In this document: one piece after another, positions 47,057-55,963 of the stretch
Position numbering within the stretch: the stretch's first letter is position 1
Layout: every line of letters starts with the position of its first letter
DNA from: Algoriphagus sp.
Lineage (GTDB): Bacteria; Bacteroidota; Bacteroidia; Cytophagales; Cyclobacteriaceae
DNA: 64,000 nt
NCBI GenBank assembly: GCA_029945945.1
Contig: JAQSDM010000001.1
Span: 105,986-169,985 of the forward strand
Direction: 5' to 3'
The notes under the pieces: generated by a model
The model's database searches: none
What the model saw: only the letters and a program-made list of their open reading frames with translations
Told to the model about the DNA's origin: nothing
Translations under genes and position numbers: made by a program

Positions 47057-47725
47057 ATGAATAACATCCAAACAAACACCAAACGTCTGGCAGAAGCATC
47101 CCGAACTGAAGCATTCAGTGATGCTTTTTTTGCCATCGCAATTACGTTGCTGGTATTGGAGTTTAAACTTCCTGAATTTGAAGAAGGTAAATTATCTGAA
47201 AGTCTGTTTCAAATGTGGCCATCTCTTATTTCCTTCTTTTTTTCTTTCACATATATTGGTATTATATGGCTTAACCACCATGCTTTGTTCAATCATATCA
47301 AATATGTAGATGCAAATGTTCTTTGGATCAATTTAGGGGTTTTATTTACAACAGTTTTATTAGCTTTTCCTACAGGTGTTTTAGCAGATGCATTCCGGCA
47401 AGGAAATGAAACGGACAAAGGAGTGGCAGTTGCATTATATTCTATTTCTGCCGGGTTTATGTCTGTAGCATGGATTCCAGTATTTGAATATTTCAAAAAA
47501 CATCCTGAATTACTCGAAGATCATTCCAGTCCTGAATTTTTTAGTACACAGCGTATAAGGCCATGGATCGGAGTAGCTTTTTACGGGTTGGCAGCTGTTA
47601 TTGGTCAATATATGCCATTATCCGGTCTGTTCATTTTCCTTCTCATGGTCGTGTATCATGCTTACACAAGCGAAGGTAACAAGTTACGAAAATCAAAAAA
47701 GAAACATCCACAGGCTACAGAATAG
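47057..47725 (+). CDS. TMEM175 (DUF1211) family potassium channel-like protein
   Basis: A 222-residue membrane protein with six transmembrane segments. The N-terminal segment carries the R-x3-FSD filter motif of TMEM175 (RTEAFSDAFFAIAITLLVLEF). Bacterial TMEM175 proteins are tetrameric K+ channels with one such repeat. A second K+-linked protein lies far away at 24192; no functional tie is implied. Confidence 0.9.
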   Translation: MNNIQTNTKRLAEASRTEAFSDAFFAIAITLLVLEFKLPEFEEGKLSESLFQMWPSLISFFFSFTYIGIIWLNHHALFNHIKYVDANVLWINLGVLFTTVLLAFPTGVLADAFRQGNETDKGVAVALYSISAGFMSVAWIPVFEYFKKHPELLEDHSSPEFFSTQRIRPWIGVAFYGLAAVIGQYMPLSGLFIFLLMVVYHAYTSEGNKLRKSKKKHPQATE

Positions 47726-47784
47726 CCTTTACTATTTATCTGCATAAATACACACTAAATTTTATTCACTAAATAAACAAATTT

Positions 47785-48861
47785 ATGAACTATAATTCAT
47801 TTCTCTTGAGCACCTTAATAGTATTAGGCTGCAATGAAAGTAAACAATCAATTTCTCATCAACAAAATAAAACTAAAATGAAAAATGAAATAACAGTAGC
47901 GGATTATGCTACCGATCCTCATCTGGACAGTAAAACAAAAGCATTTTTAACTGTATTAAACACAAGTGGTGGAAAACCACTTGAATCCTTAACTCCTCTG
48001 GAAGCAAGGCAGGTATTGGTTGGTGCCCAGGCGTCGGTCAATGTGGATCTATCGGGTATTGATGAATCTGAAAAAACAATTACTTCCGACGGACATACCA
48101 TTAAACTGGATATTGTTCGTCCTGCAGGAGTTAAAGGAAGCTTACCTGTTTTTATTTTCATTCATGGAGGAGGATGGGTATTAGGCGATTATCCTACACA
48201 CAAGCGAATGGTACGTGACCTGGTAGTATTAACAGGTTATTGTGGGGTGTTTGTAAATTATACACCAACACCAGATGCTAAATACCCAACACAGGTGAAT
48301 GAAATATATGCTGCAACAAAATGGGTGGCGGATCATGGTGATGAAATTAATGTGGATGGTACTAATATGGCGATTGTAGGAAACAGCGTGGGTGGAAATA
48401 TGAGTACCGTAACAACCATCAAAGCAAAAGAAAATAACGGCCCAAAGATTAAAGTGCAAATACTAATGTGGCCAATAGTGGATGCTGATTTTGAAACAGA
48501 ATCGTATCAGCAATTTGGCAAAGACCGTTTCCTCACTACCTCTTTAATGAAATGGATGTATGATTTATATACTAGTGATACAAATCAACGAAAAGAAATT
48601 TATGCATCACCTCTGCGTGCGACAGTTGAGCAATTAAAGGGATTGCCACCCGCTTTGATCCAAGTAGCAGAAAATGATGTATTAAGATACGAGGGTGAAG
48701 CGTACGGACGGAAGTTAGATGAGGCTGGAGTTCCTGTCACATTGGTTCGTTATAATGGTACCATACATGATTTTGGATTGCTAAACGGTTTGGCTGATTT
48801 ACCTGCAACAAAATCAGCATTCTACCAGGCTGCTGCTGAAATGAAAAAATACTTAAAATAA
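47785..48861 (+). CDS. HSL-family alpha/beta hydrolase lipoprotein
   Basis: A 358-residue esterase-type hydrolase with a lipoprotein signal (lipobox VLGC, Cys16). The HSL oxyanion motif is HGGGW, the nucleophile elbow GNSVGGN, Asp in ENDVLRYEG and His in IHDFG. It probably cleaves short-chain esters or lactones on the periplasmic side. In the same orientation and spacing as the neighbouring TMEM175 and SDR 4 genes. Confidence 0.92.
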   Translation: MNYNSFLLSTLIVLGCNESKQSISHQQNKTKMKNEITVADYATDPHLDSKTKAFLTVLNTSGGKPLESLTPLEARQVLVGAQASVNVDLSGIDESEKTITSDGHTIKLDIVRPAGVKGSLPVFIFIHGGGWVLGDYPTHKRMVRDLVVLTGYCGVFVNYTPTPDAKYPTQVNEIYAATKWVADHGDEINVDGTNMAIVGNSVGGNMSTVTTIKAKENNGPKIKVQILMWPIVDADFETESYQQFGKDRFLTTSLMKWMYDLYTSDTNQRKEIYASPLRATVEQLKGLPPALIQVAENDVLRYEGEAYGRKLDEAGVPVTLVRYNGTIHDFGLLNGLADLPATKSAFYQAAAEMKKYLK

Positions 48862-48890
48862 AAACTGCTTTTTTAAGACAGATAATTCAC

Positions 48891-49661
48891 ATGAAATCAA
48901 CTTTAAAAAAAATAGCTTTAATAACCGGAGCAAGCCGTGGCTTAGGAAAAGATATGGCAATAAAATTGGCTCAACGAGGTAATGATATTATTATCACCTA
49001 CAACACAAAGGAAGCAGATGCACAGGAGGTAGTCGCCGCAATCCAAAAATCGGGACACAAGGCAGCAGCATTACAACTCAACACAGCAGACGTCACAAGC
49101 TTCCACGATTTCTCAACAACTTTGCAGAAAACATTAAAAGAAAAATTTGAATCGGAGCGCTTTGATTTTTTAGTAAACAATGCAGGCTTTGGAACATCCA
49201 TTCCCTCTTTTGAGGCAACCACTGTTAACCAGTTTGATGAATTGCTGAATGTCCATTTTAAAGGAGTATTTTTTCTAACCCAAAAATTACTTCCTCTTGT
49301 GAACAACGGAGGCTCAATTGTAAATCTATCGACAGGGCTTACCCGATTCACTTTTGCCGGAAGTGGCGCATATGCCTGTATGAAATCAGCAATTGAAACA
49401 CTTACCCTTTACCTGGCCAAAGAACTGGGGTCACGTTACATCAGAGCCAACGTCGTTGCACCCGGAGCAATAGCCACTGATTTCAACGATGGTATTTTCC
49501 GGCAGAATGTGCAAATACGGGAATATATTCAATCAATTACCGCTCTTGGAAGGACTGGCCATGCTGATGACATCGGAGGTGTGGTTGCCTTTTTATGTTC
49601 GGAAGACTCTAAATGGGTAACTGCACAGCGGATAGAAGCGTCTGGTGGAATGTATTTATAA
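48891..49661 (+). CDS. Short-chain dehydrogenase/reductase 4
   Basis: A 256-residue SDR. Cofactor loop TGASRGLG, NNAGFG, catalytic Ser in LSTGLTRF and YACMK (Tyr-x3-Lys). Resembles 3-oxoacyl-ACP-reductase-type SDRs (ITALGRTGHADDIGGVVAFL). Last gene of the island's plus-strand run, 29 bp after the hydrolase. Confidence 0.92.
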   Translation: MKSTLKKIALITGASRGLGKDMAIKLAQRGNDIIITYNTKEADAQEVVAAIQKSGHKAAALQLNTADVTSFHDFSTTLQKTLKEKFESERFDFLVNNAGFGTSIPSFEATTVNQFDELLNVHFKGVFFLTQKLLPLVNNGGSIVNLSTGLTRFTFAGSGAYACMKSAIETLTLYLAKELGSRYIRANVVAPGAIATDFNDGIFRQNVQIREYIQSITALGRTGHADDIGGVVAFLCSEDSKWVTAQRIEASGGMYL

Positions 49662-49849
49662 AGCGGATTTTCTTCTGATGCAGTTAGACATATAATTCAA
49701 TTATACAAGCTGATCACTAGACATTACATAATTGAACTTTAACATTTGATATTTATTCATAATAGAAAAATATTTAAAATGAGGGCTGCAGTTTTATAGA
49801 ATTGCAATTCCTCTTTAAAATTATCAAAAACAGATCGTAAAATCGTTTG

Positions 49850-50034
49850 AGATGAAAAATTTGAATTGAAAGATAGTATTGGAAAAATATCCGGATCATT
49901 AGCAGAATATGCAGCAATGGATGCTGATTTAGTAGCATTGAAGCCTCGTAATTTCATTATGAAGAGGTACCGCGCCTGATACACCACTTATCCTATCACT
50001 GTTTGGAAGGCATTAGTTTAGAGAGCTAATATTA
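49850..50034 (+). pseudogene. Decayed fragment of zinc-type/quinone oxidoreductase (MDR)
   Basis: Plus-strand frame 1 reads GSLAEYAAMDADLVALKPRN, a well-known MDR stretch (FAEYA..DA..LALKP.N), then after a frameshift the LP-L-S-ITVWKALV stretch is seen as YPITVWKALV. Both match the substrate-domain region of NADP-dependent oxidoreductases. The upstream half and Rossmann domain are gone. Confidence 0.6.
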
Positions 50035-50424
50035 AGCTTAGACAAAAGTACCGATAAATTGAGGCGAGTGTGATTTTCGGATTCAAATTGCCAAAGCTTT
50101 AGGGGAAGTAGGGTTTGCAGTGCATTTAATCCATTTGTTAAAATACTTTTAATTTCGTCAATAGTGTCAACTGATAGAGAAAAAAAGTCTGTCAAATTTG
50201 ATTTTGTGTCAGCAAGAGGTTTTGAAGTAAAAGTTGAAAACTTTTAGTTTCCATAACACTACAAAAATGTTTTCATTCAATACCATCCATTTTCCGGCAT
50301 TGTCAGAAAATTGCAGATTATTTGTATATCCCAATTTCGCATAAAAGTCCATAGATTTTTGAAGGTCTCTTACCGCTAAATTGATAAAGTTTGATTTGCC
50401 ATTTTTCAGTGATCTAGGTGTCAA
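50013..50424 (-). pseudogene. Decayed VOC (glyoxalase/bleomycin-resistance) protein gene
   Basis: Minus strand. The first part reads intact from about 50424: INLAVRDLQKSMDFYAKLGY, then NAGKWMVLNENIFVVLW. After a frameshift near 50220 the second half continues as SKPLADTKSNLTDFFSLSVD and TIDEIKSILTNGLNA. Together these are a complete VOC (glyoxalase/dioxygenase fold) module that lacks its C-terminal end. Nearest functional homologues are lactoylglutathione-lyase-like proteins of Bacteroidota. Broken. Confidence 0.7.
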
Positions 50425-50611
50425 AATTAAAATTTATAGAATTTTCTGACTGTGAATATCTTTAAACAATTACTGTTTTTCCTTATGCAATGGTAGATCA
50501 CTTGAAGCCAATTTTCAAGCCTTAAGTAACTATTGGTAGTTTAATTGAATTAGTTCTGTTCCAAGATTCTATTGTCAAATTGCGTTTATACTATGACCTG
50601 TGGCCATAGAT
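50425..50611. other. Gap without recognised genes
   Basis: Nothing supportable in this AT-rich stretch. Confidence 0.4.
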
Positions 50612-50754
50612 TTAATGCAATACTTCAAATTGCTCAAAATAAACGGCGAAATTCCCTTCCATATATAATCCTAACTGATTGTAACCTGGTGGAAAATCCT
50701 TTATGACCGTTCGGTACAAATCACTGGACACTTTCTCTAACAAGATGGAAGTAA
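50612..50754 (-). pseudogene. Short protein-like fragment, unknown family
   Basis: One minus-strand frame is open for 47 codons without a start codon and reads well: LLEKVSSDLYRTVIKDFPPG, then YNQLGLYMEGNFAVYFEQFE. It looks like the C-terminal remnant of a lost gene; I cannot name it. Confidence 0.3.
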
Positions 50755-50925
50755 GTTAGGAGGCCCGCAAAGCTTCCTTTCATTTTTATATCTTTAAACT
50801 TTTTATTCTTTTGGTTTCAAATCACTATAAAATGATCGATTTTTGATTTGGGAAAATAATATTAACCCTAGTTATTACCCTAAAAACGGTAAATAATTGA
50901 TTATCAACAGTAATTGTTTCCCGAA

Positions 50926-51486
50926 ATGGAAAATATAAGCATCCATCATCTCCAGCATTTCATCACCGAAGACCTTTTTCTCCTGAAAGAAGAAATGGGA
51001 TTAGAACAGGAAATGAAAGAACCTGTCCTGAAATACATTCCGAAACCTACTGTTAAGCCAGAAATTCCGGAGGAAAAAGCAATTGTGGCTGCAATCAAAG
51101 CTGAACCTATCCAGGTTAGGGGCAACTTTGAAAAAGGTATTCTTATCCTTCATGAAGAGGAATCGCTGAAACCTGAAGTAATGGACATGCTGGTCAAAAT
51201 GATCAATGCAGTTGGCCATTCTATGAATGAAGTTGGGCTTCTCGCTTCTGGTTCTCTGGAAAGCAGAACAATGGAAGATTTTAAGAATCTGAATGCTCAT
51301 ACTGTATTGAAATTTGGCCGGATCAAACATCCCGTCAATTCCATTCTCACTAATTTATATGAGGTTTACTCTGAAGATGAAACCGAATACATTTCCGCTG
51401 ATGCGCTTTCAGTAATTGCTGAAGATAAAAACCTTAAAAAGAAACTCTGGACCGCACTTCAGGTCCTATTCAATATTTCCAAATAA
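50926..51486 (+). CDS. Unknown conserved-looking soluble protein
   Basis: A 186-residue protein from ATG 50926 (MENISIHHLQHFITEDLFLL). It has a proline/glutamate-rich linker (KPTVKPEIPEEKAIVAAIK) followed by a compact alpha/beta region (RGNFEKGILILHEEESLKPEVMDMLVKMINAVGHSMNEV). No signal peptide or transmembrane helix. Family not recognised. It is 1 bp from the next gene's start and so coupled to it. Confidence 0.75.
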   Translation: MENISIHHLQHFITEDLFLLKEEMGLEQEMKEPVLKYIPKPTVKPEIPEEKAIVAAIKAEPIQVRGNFEKGILILHEEESLKPEVMDMLVKMINAVGHSMNEVGLLASGSLESRTMEDFKNLNAHTVLKFGRIKHPVNSILTNLYEVYSEDETEYISADALSVIAEDKNLKKKLWTALQVLFNISK

Positions 51487-51487
51487 C

Positions 51488-51805
51488 ATGACTTTAACAG
51501 CCAACCAGGCCCTTTGGGCAAAGCGATTTCGATGGATAAGTTTAATCGAAGGGATTTCATTTTTAGTGTTGCTTTTCATCGCAATGCCTCTCAAATACGT
51601 GTTCGATATGCCGTTGATGGTTAAATATGTAGGCTGGGCCCATGGTATCTTATTCATAGCATACATTTATGTAGTCTTCCCGACTGCGCACAAATTGAAT
51701 TGGAATTTTAGCAGAACGTTCTTTGCATTGGTCGCTTCCATTTTACCTTTTGGACCTTATATTTTCAGCAGGAATTTGAAAAAAGATCAGCAAGTACATT
51801 TATAA
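51488..51805 (+). CDS. DUF3817 membrane protein
   Basis: A 105-residue protein with three transmembrane helices, starting at ATG 51488 (MTLTANQALWAKRFRWISLIEG). The pattern LIEGISFLVLLFIAMPLKY, VGWAHGILFIAYIYVV is DUF3817. Function unknown. One base separates it from the upstream stop; the next gene starts 4 bp after it. Confidence 0.85.
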   Translation: MTLTANQALWAKRFRWISLIEGISFLVLLFIAMPLKYVFDMPLMVKYVGWAHGILFIAYIYVVFPTAHKLNWNFSRTFFALVASILPFGPYIFSRNLKKDQQVHL

Positions 51806-51808
51806 ATC

Positions 51809-52879
51809 ATGGCCTTGATCAGCAAAAAGAAAATCATTTATCCTATCAGTGAGGGATTGCGTCGATTTCTGATCAAGTATTCCCGGGAAGTTAATATCCC
51901 GATTCATTATCACGAACTCCTTCGCTACTCCAGTTCGGTTGCCCTTTACGATTCTAAAGAACAGGATACTCTTTGGGAAACCGTATTTTACGATCAATCG
52001 GACCGGGAAGAAATCCACCTGAACGTCAAGAAAATCTATGCTTTGCTAAAGGCCGGCGGAGATATGACTGTGATGGAGCACCTCTTTGTGGACCGTGTCG
52101 ATCTCTGTGTTTATGGAAATACTCAGCCATTTCGTATTCGAATTGTAAACCGGATCAACGATAACTTTGACTATTTCTACATCAAAAATGCAGATGCTTC
52201 CAGGGTCTATGGTTTGGAATTGGAGCATCTCCTCTCTCCAAATCGGATCAGTTATTTTGTCCATAAGACTACCCTGATCGAAGAACACATTGCCGGGATT
52301 CCTGGGGAAATGTTCATGAAAAACTACATGAATGACCCTAATCTGAACCCCATACGAATTGCAAAAGAGTTTGTGAAATTCAATGAACGTTGTTTTGTGC
52401 GTCTGTTAGGAGACATGCATTCTTCCAATTTCGTGATTGATGTGACGCCGGATTTTGAGGAAACACATTACCGAATCAGGGCAATTGATTTTGACCAACA
52501 ATCCTATGAGGGAAAGCGCTCAATCTATTTGCCTCAGTATTTCAAAGAAAACAATGCATTGATTCAACTTGGGATGAAGTACATCACCCCCGAGTCAATG
52601 AAACAATACCAACGCGAGGAGCGTGCCTTGATCGCCAACCGACTCAAATCTTCCCAAAAAGAAATTGAAGATATTTTGGAAGCGATGGAGCATGATGAAA
52701 TCTCAACTCCCGAAAACATCGATTCCCTCAAAAAAGAGCTTGCTAAGTATTACCAAAATGAGCAATTCCTGGATTGCAAAAACATGGGACAAATTCTTCG
52801 GGTGAGTTTGGGATTGCTTTGGAATAAGGAAAAGGTGGACTTGGGTGGTTCAATTCCGGATATACCCTCCTTTCCTTAA
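51809..52879 (+). CDS. Unknown protein with kinase-fold catalytic motifs
   Basis: A 356-residue cytoplasmic protein. The motif GDMHSSN (Asp202, His204, Asn207) followed by IDFDQ (Asp227, Asp229) is the pattern of the catalytic loop and metal-binding Asp in the protein-kinase-like/aminoglycoside-phosphotransferase superfamily (GD-x-H-x2-N ... IDFD). An N-terminal part with FLIKYSREVNIPIHYHELL and KTTLIEEHIAG would host the nucleotide-binding lobe. Target unknown. Third gene of a tight three-gene unit. Confidence 0.8.
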   Translation: MALISKKKIIYPISEGLRRFLIKYSREVNIPIHYHELLRYSSSVALYDSKEQDTLWETVFYDQSDREEIHLNVKKIYALLKAGGDMTVMEHLFVDRVDLCVYGNTQPFRIRIVNRINDNFDYFYIKNADASRVYGLELEHLLSPNRISYFVHKTTLIEEHIAGIPGEMFMKNYMNDPNLNPIRIAKEFVKFNERCFVRLLGDMHSSNFVIDVTPDFEETHYRIRAIDFDQQSYEGKRSIYLPQYFKENNALIQLGMKYITPESMKQYQREERALIANRLKSSQKEIEDILEAMEHDEISTPENIDSLKKELAKYYQNEQFLDCKNMGQILRVSLGLLWNKEKVDLGGSIPDIPSFP

Positions 52880-52893
52880 GGATAAAAAAGACC

Positions 52894-52929
52894 AAAAAAA
52901 AAGAGGAATCATCGTTCCTCTTTTTTTAA
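52894..52929. terminator. Bidirectional terminator
   Basis: AAAAAAGAGGAA/TTCCTCTTTTTT stem with a 6-base loop, followed by T-runs on both strands, between the kinase-like gene and the small basic-protein gene. Confidence 0.8.
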
Positions 52930-52948
52930 AGCTAAAATCAAAAACTGA

Positions 52949-53062
52949 TTAGCTATTCTTTTTTGAGTCCTTCTTAGCCGCTTTAGCGGCTCTTTTTTCT
53001 TTCAAAGTCTTAGTAGCCTTTGATTTGTCATCTTTCATTTTTCCTTCAGGTTGCTTTGCCAT
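52949..53062 (-). CDS. 37-residue Lys/Ala-rich basic protein
   Basis: A short minus-strand gene with ATG at 53062: MAKQPEGKMKDDKSKATKTL, then KEKRAAKAAKKDSKKNS. Nearly half of its residues are Lys or Ala, suggesting an unfolded or nucleic-acid-binding peptide similar to histone-H1-like tails. Directly followed by the bidirectional terminator, which supports it being a real transcription unit. Confidence 0.6.
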   Translation of the reverse strand: MAKQPEGKMKDDKSKATKTLKEKRAAKAAKKDSKKNS

Positions 53063-53338
53063 GGTCGTGTTTTTTTTAGAATGGTTTTGACTTTTTCTAC
53101 TCTAACGAAAGTTAATAAATTGAGTCATTACATTACCCAAAATATTTGCAATGAAAATCTGAATTTTACTAAAATTTAAATCAACAAGGCTGAAGGAAAA
53201 TCATTTCAAATTTTGCCTAATTTGATTTTCCGCCAAGTGTGTTAATACTAATGGACGGTTTCTTTAAACTTCTTCAAATTAGCGTAGAACAAATATTCAA
53301 AAATCACGTCCATAGATTTCGATTTTAAAACCAATTCT

Positions 53339-53758
53339 TTGCTAAAAGATATCTCCGATCCGGTCAATTTCCCCGGAATCAAACTATTTGAAACAAATCT
53401 GATCCTAAAAGGAAGCGCGATCTGCTTGCCAGAAATCGGTATTTTCATTCATTTGGGGATAAAAGGAAAAGCCCAAAATCGGGTTTTGCAGCATGAGTAT
53501 GGACATTTCCTCGATTATAAAACGAGCCAGGATCTGAGAAGTAAGCGAACTTTGAAGTCTCCGATTCTGGGATTTTACTTGGGAATCGGCCTTCCAAGTA
53601 TCTTAAACACAATTCCGTTGATGAACAAAATCCCGGGACTTCGCGGAAACCACCGGGATTATTGGACGGAGGTTCGTGCCAATCGATTGGCAGCCGATTG
53701 GTTTGGTGACCGATTAGCCGCTGATTTCAGCAAATTTCATCCTTCGGAAAAAGCTTGA
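53339..53758 (+). CDS. HEYGH-motif protein (possible small zinc metallopeptidase)
   Basis: A 139-residue protein from TTG 53339; no ATG lies in frame upstream before the stop at 53285. The motif HEYGH (HExxH) in LQHEYGHFLDY, followed 55 residues later by YWTEVRANRLAADWFG (a possible third-ligand Glu), resembles a minimal zincin. The upstream 50 bases in another frame read an MDGFFKLLQISVEQIF start, so an N-terminal frameshift or truncation is possible. Confidence 0.6.
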   Translation: MLKDISDPVNFPGIKLFETNLILKGSAICLPEIGIFIHLGIKGKAQNRVLQHEYGHFLDYKTSQDLRSKRTLKSPILGFYLGIGLPSILNTIPLMNKIPGLRGNHRDYWTEVRANRLAADWFGDRLAADFSKFHPSEKA

Positions 53759-53790
53759 GTTTTCTAATAATTGGAATCAAAGCCAGAAAC

Positions 53791-54171
53791 CTACTTGAGC
53801 ACGTGAATTGCAAGGATTTTCTGCACTTCATAGACATTGACTGACTTGCTGAATTGCTTCCGAATGCTCGGCTCCTGCTCGCTCGAAACCCAGATTTTCA
53901 GCTCAGCATCCAAATCAAATGTCCCGGAACTCTCCACGCTGAATCGGGAAATGCTTTTGTAGGAAATGGATTTATATTCCGTTTTACTGGCAGTTATTCC
54001 CTGCTTATCGATCAGAATTAAGCGCTTTGTGGTAAAAATAAAAGTGTCCCGAATCAGCTTAAACCCTACTTCGATTTCCTCTCCGTCAATGAGGAGCTTG
54101 CCATAATCCTTCTGCAAATCCTCTTTTTTCACTTCTCCGGCATTGCCAATTAATCCGCTGAATAGTCCCAT
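53791..54171 (-). CDS. Bacterial PH-domain protein (bPH_1/DUF1696)
   Basis: A 126-residue soluble protein fully made of a bacterial pleckstrin-homology domain: GKLLIDGEEIEVGFKLIRDTFIFTTKRLILIDKQGITASKTEYKSISYKSI, ending in a helix. Role unknown; such proteins occur widely in Firmicutes and Bacteroidota. Confidence 0.88.
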   Translation of the reverse strand: MGLFSGLIGNAGEVKKEDLQKDYGKLLIDGEEIEVGFKLIRDTFIFTTKRLILIDKQGITASKTEYKSISYKSISRFSVESSGTFDLDAELKIWVSSEQEPSIRKQFSKSVNVYEVQKILAIHVLK

Positions 54172-54312
54172 ATAGTTGTTGATTTTTTCAATGTCCCTTT
54201 TCGGGATTTAGTTTTCGATGTTCAAACTAGACGAAAAAACCATTACTGCCAACCAGATCATTTGGATCGGAAGAAAAAATTTCAAACCAGCCCAAATCCC
54301 TAAATAAAAATC

Positions 54313-55707
54313 TCAGTTGGATATTTTCACAAGGGCTTTTTCCATCACAGGATCTTTTCCATTCAGGATATCTTTTGCTGAAGGAATCACTTCCAAATCA
54401 GGTAAAATCCCACGGTTTAAAGGTTGTACAGGATTCAAATCAGCCATATGGAATCCAAGTCGCGGAACTCCAAGATCGATCTTTGAATTGGGCAGTGTGA
54501 TAATCGTGAAGAATCCGCTGGAGTTTAGCGCATAGCCTCCGGCAGTTTCCTGACCGATAAAATATCCGCGCTGATCAGACTTCACCCTCGCTGCAAATTC
54601 CGTTGTAACTGAAAAGCATTGTCCATCAATCAAAACAATCAACTCGCCTTCGAAAGCGTTTTTCGCAGGCTTATGGCTTTTCAAACCCATTGATTTTGTA
54701 AATCTATAACCTGATTCAGAGTTTTTACTGAATCCATTTAAAACACTGAATATCTTTGAAGTATGGATTTCATAATCGGTTTTCAGATTAGGCTTAACAG
54801 AAATGAAATTATAATAGTCAAAGTCGCTTTTCGCCAGATACTGATAAAGCCAAACACCATATTTTTCTATCCCTCCTTCATTTCCCCTCAAATCCAAAAT
54901 CAGGTTTTTGACCTCATTTTCTTTCATGGAGCGAAAAGAATTCTTTAAAAATTTCTTTAAATCGGGTTCTTTAGAATGAGTAAAAAATCTATTGATGTCC
55001 AGGATAGCTGTAGTTCCATTTAACAATTCGTAGCTAAAAGGCTCTGATGAATCTTTATTTTTCTTTTCAATTTGGGCTTTTGAAATTCCGGAACCTTTCC
55101 AGTTTAGTTTTTCTCCATCCAGAACCAATTCAATCTCATATACCGCCTTCACCCCAAAAAACGTCGCAAAAACCGCCGAAAAATGATTATTGAGTTGATA
55201 GTACTTTCCTCCCAGACTTTCGCCATCCCCGAAGCTTAAGTTGGACAGAAGTGAATTGATGAGTTCTTCAGTTTCAATTCCATTTATTTTTTTCACTTCA
55301 GCCAATTCCGGAACAGATTCTCCGGCAAGATGACTGATGATAAAAGCCTTATTCCCTTCGAAATAGAGTTGAAGAGGAAATAGATCTTCTTCGTAAAACG
55401 GATAATACTGGTCCTTCCCTTGAACAATCCACTTGGTATGACCATCTTTCAAAGCAACAATAAGCGGATTCATTTCCATATAAAACTGCTCCTGAGTCAT
55501 TGGTTGACTTATTTTCTTTTCGACCTGAGTAAAAAGTTTTTCGAAAGTAGCCGCATCAGTATAGCGATACATTTCAGGATGGAATGATTCCAAGCCGGAT
55601 CTAAAAATCCTCAGATCTTTTCCCAATTGATCCGGAGTTAAAGTTTGACTTCGGGTTCCTTCAAGAAAAAGGAAAAAAAGCAGTGAGATCGCTAGTAATT
55701 TTTTCAT
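54313..55707 (-). CDS. Exported S41 family peptidase (C-terminal-processing-protease-like)
   Basis: A 464-residue secreted serine peptidase from ATG 55707 (MKKLLAISLLFFLFLEGTRSQ signal); five extra residues before it (ATG 55722) are unlikely. The tricorn/CTP-like catalytic region is visible: LIDGQCFSVTTEFAARVKSD with the nucleophilic Ser, and QETAGGYALNSSG. No PDZ domain is clear. Probably a periplasmic or secreted peptidase. Confidence 0.88.
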   Translation of the reverse strand: MKKLLAISLLFFLFLEGTRSQTLTPDQLGKDLRIFRSGLESFHPEMYRYTDAATFEKLFTQVEKKISQPMTQEQFYMEMNPLIVALKDGHTKWIVQGKDQYYPFYEEDLFPLQLYFEGNKAFIISHLAGESVPELAEVKKINGIETEELINSLLSNLSFGDGESLGGKYYQLNNHFSAVFATFFGVKAVYEIELVLDGEKLNWKGSGISKAQIEKKNKDSSEPFSYELLNGTTAILDINRFFTHSKEPDLKKFLKNSFRSMKENEVKNLILDLRGNEGGIEKYGVWLYQYLAKSDFDYYNFISVKPNLKTDYEIHTSKIFSVLNGFSKNSESGYRFTKSMGLKSHKPAKNAFEGELIVLIDGQCFSVTTEFAARVKSDQRGYFIGQETAGGYALNSSGFFTIITLPNSKIDLGVPRLGFHMADLNPVQPLNRGILPDLEVIPSAKDILNGKDPVMEKALVKISN

Positions 55708-55963
55708 GGCATGATACTTCATATTATTTCCGTCAAAAAAATATTGCTTACATCTCCTAGATGATTTTCACATTCAAAAAGTTGCTTGGCTTTGTGAAAA
55801 TTCAAACAAAATCTAAGAACCCAAAAAACTGGATTAGTCAATAAACACAAATAACAAATTGAATTTAAGAAAGACTTTTTCCTCAGTCAAGCTTGAGATA
55901 ATTCTCGGGCAGAAGGTTTTCTTTACCTCTCTTGAGGTATATTCAGGCCTGCAAACTGAAAAA

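Noticed and set aside
53248..53448. 66-codon minus-strand ORF
   Set aside because: Runs antisense through the HEYGH gene; the plus frame has a real motif.
54218..54307. 29-codon ORF (MFKLDEKTITANQIIW) between PH-domain and S41 genes
   Set aside because: Too short and without context support such as a terminator or coupling; left uncalled.
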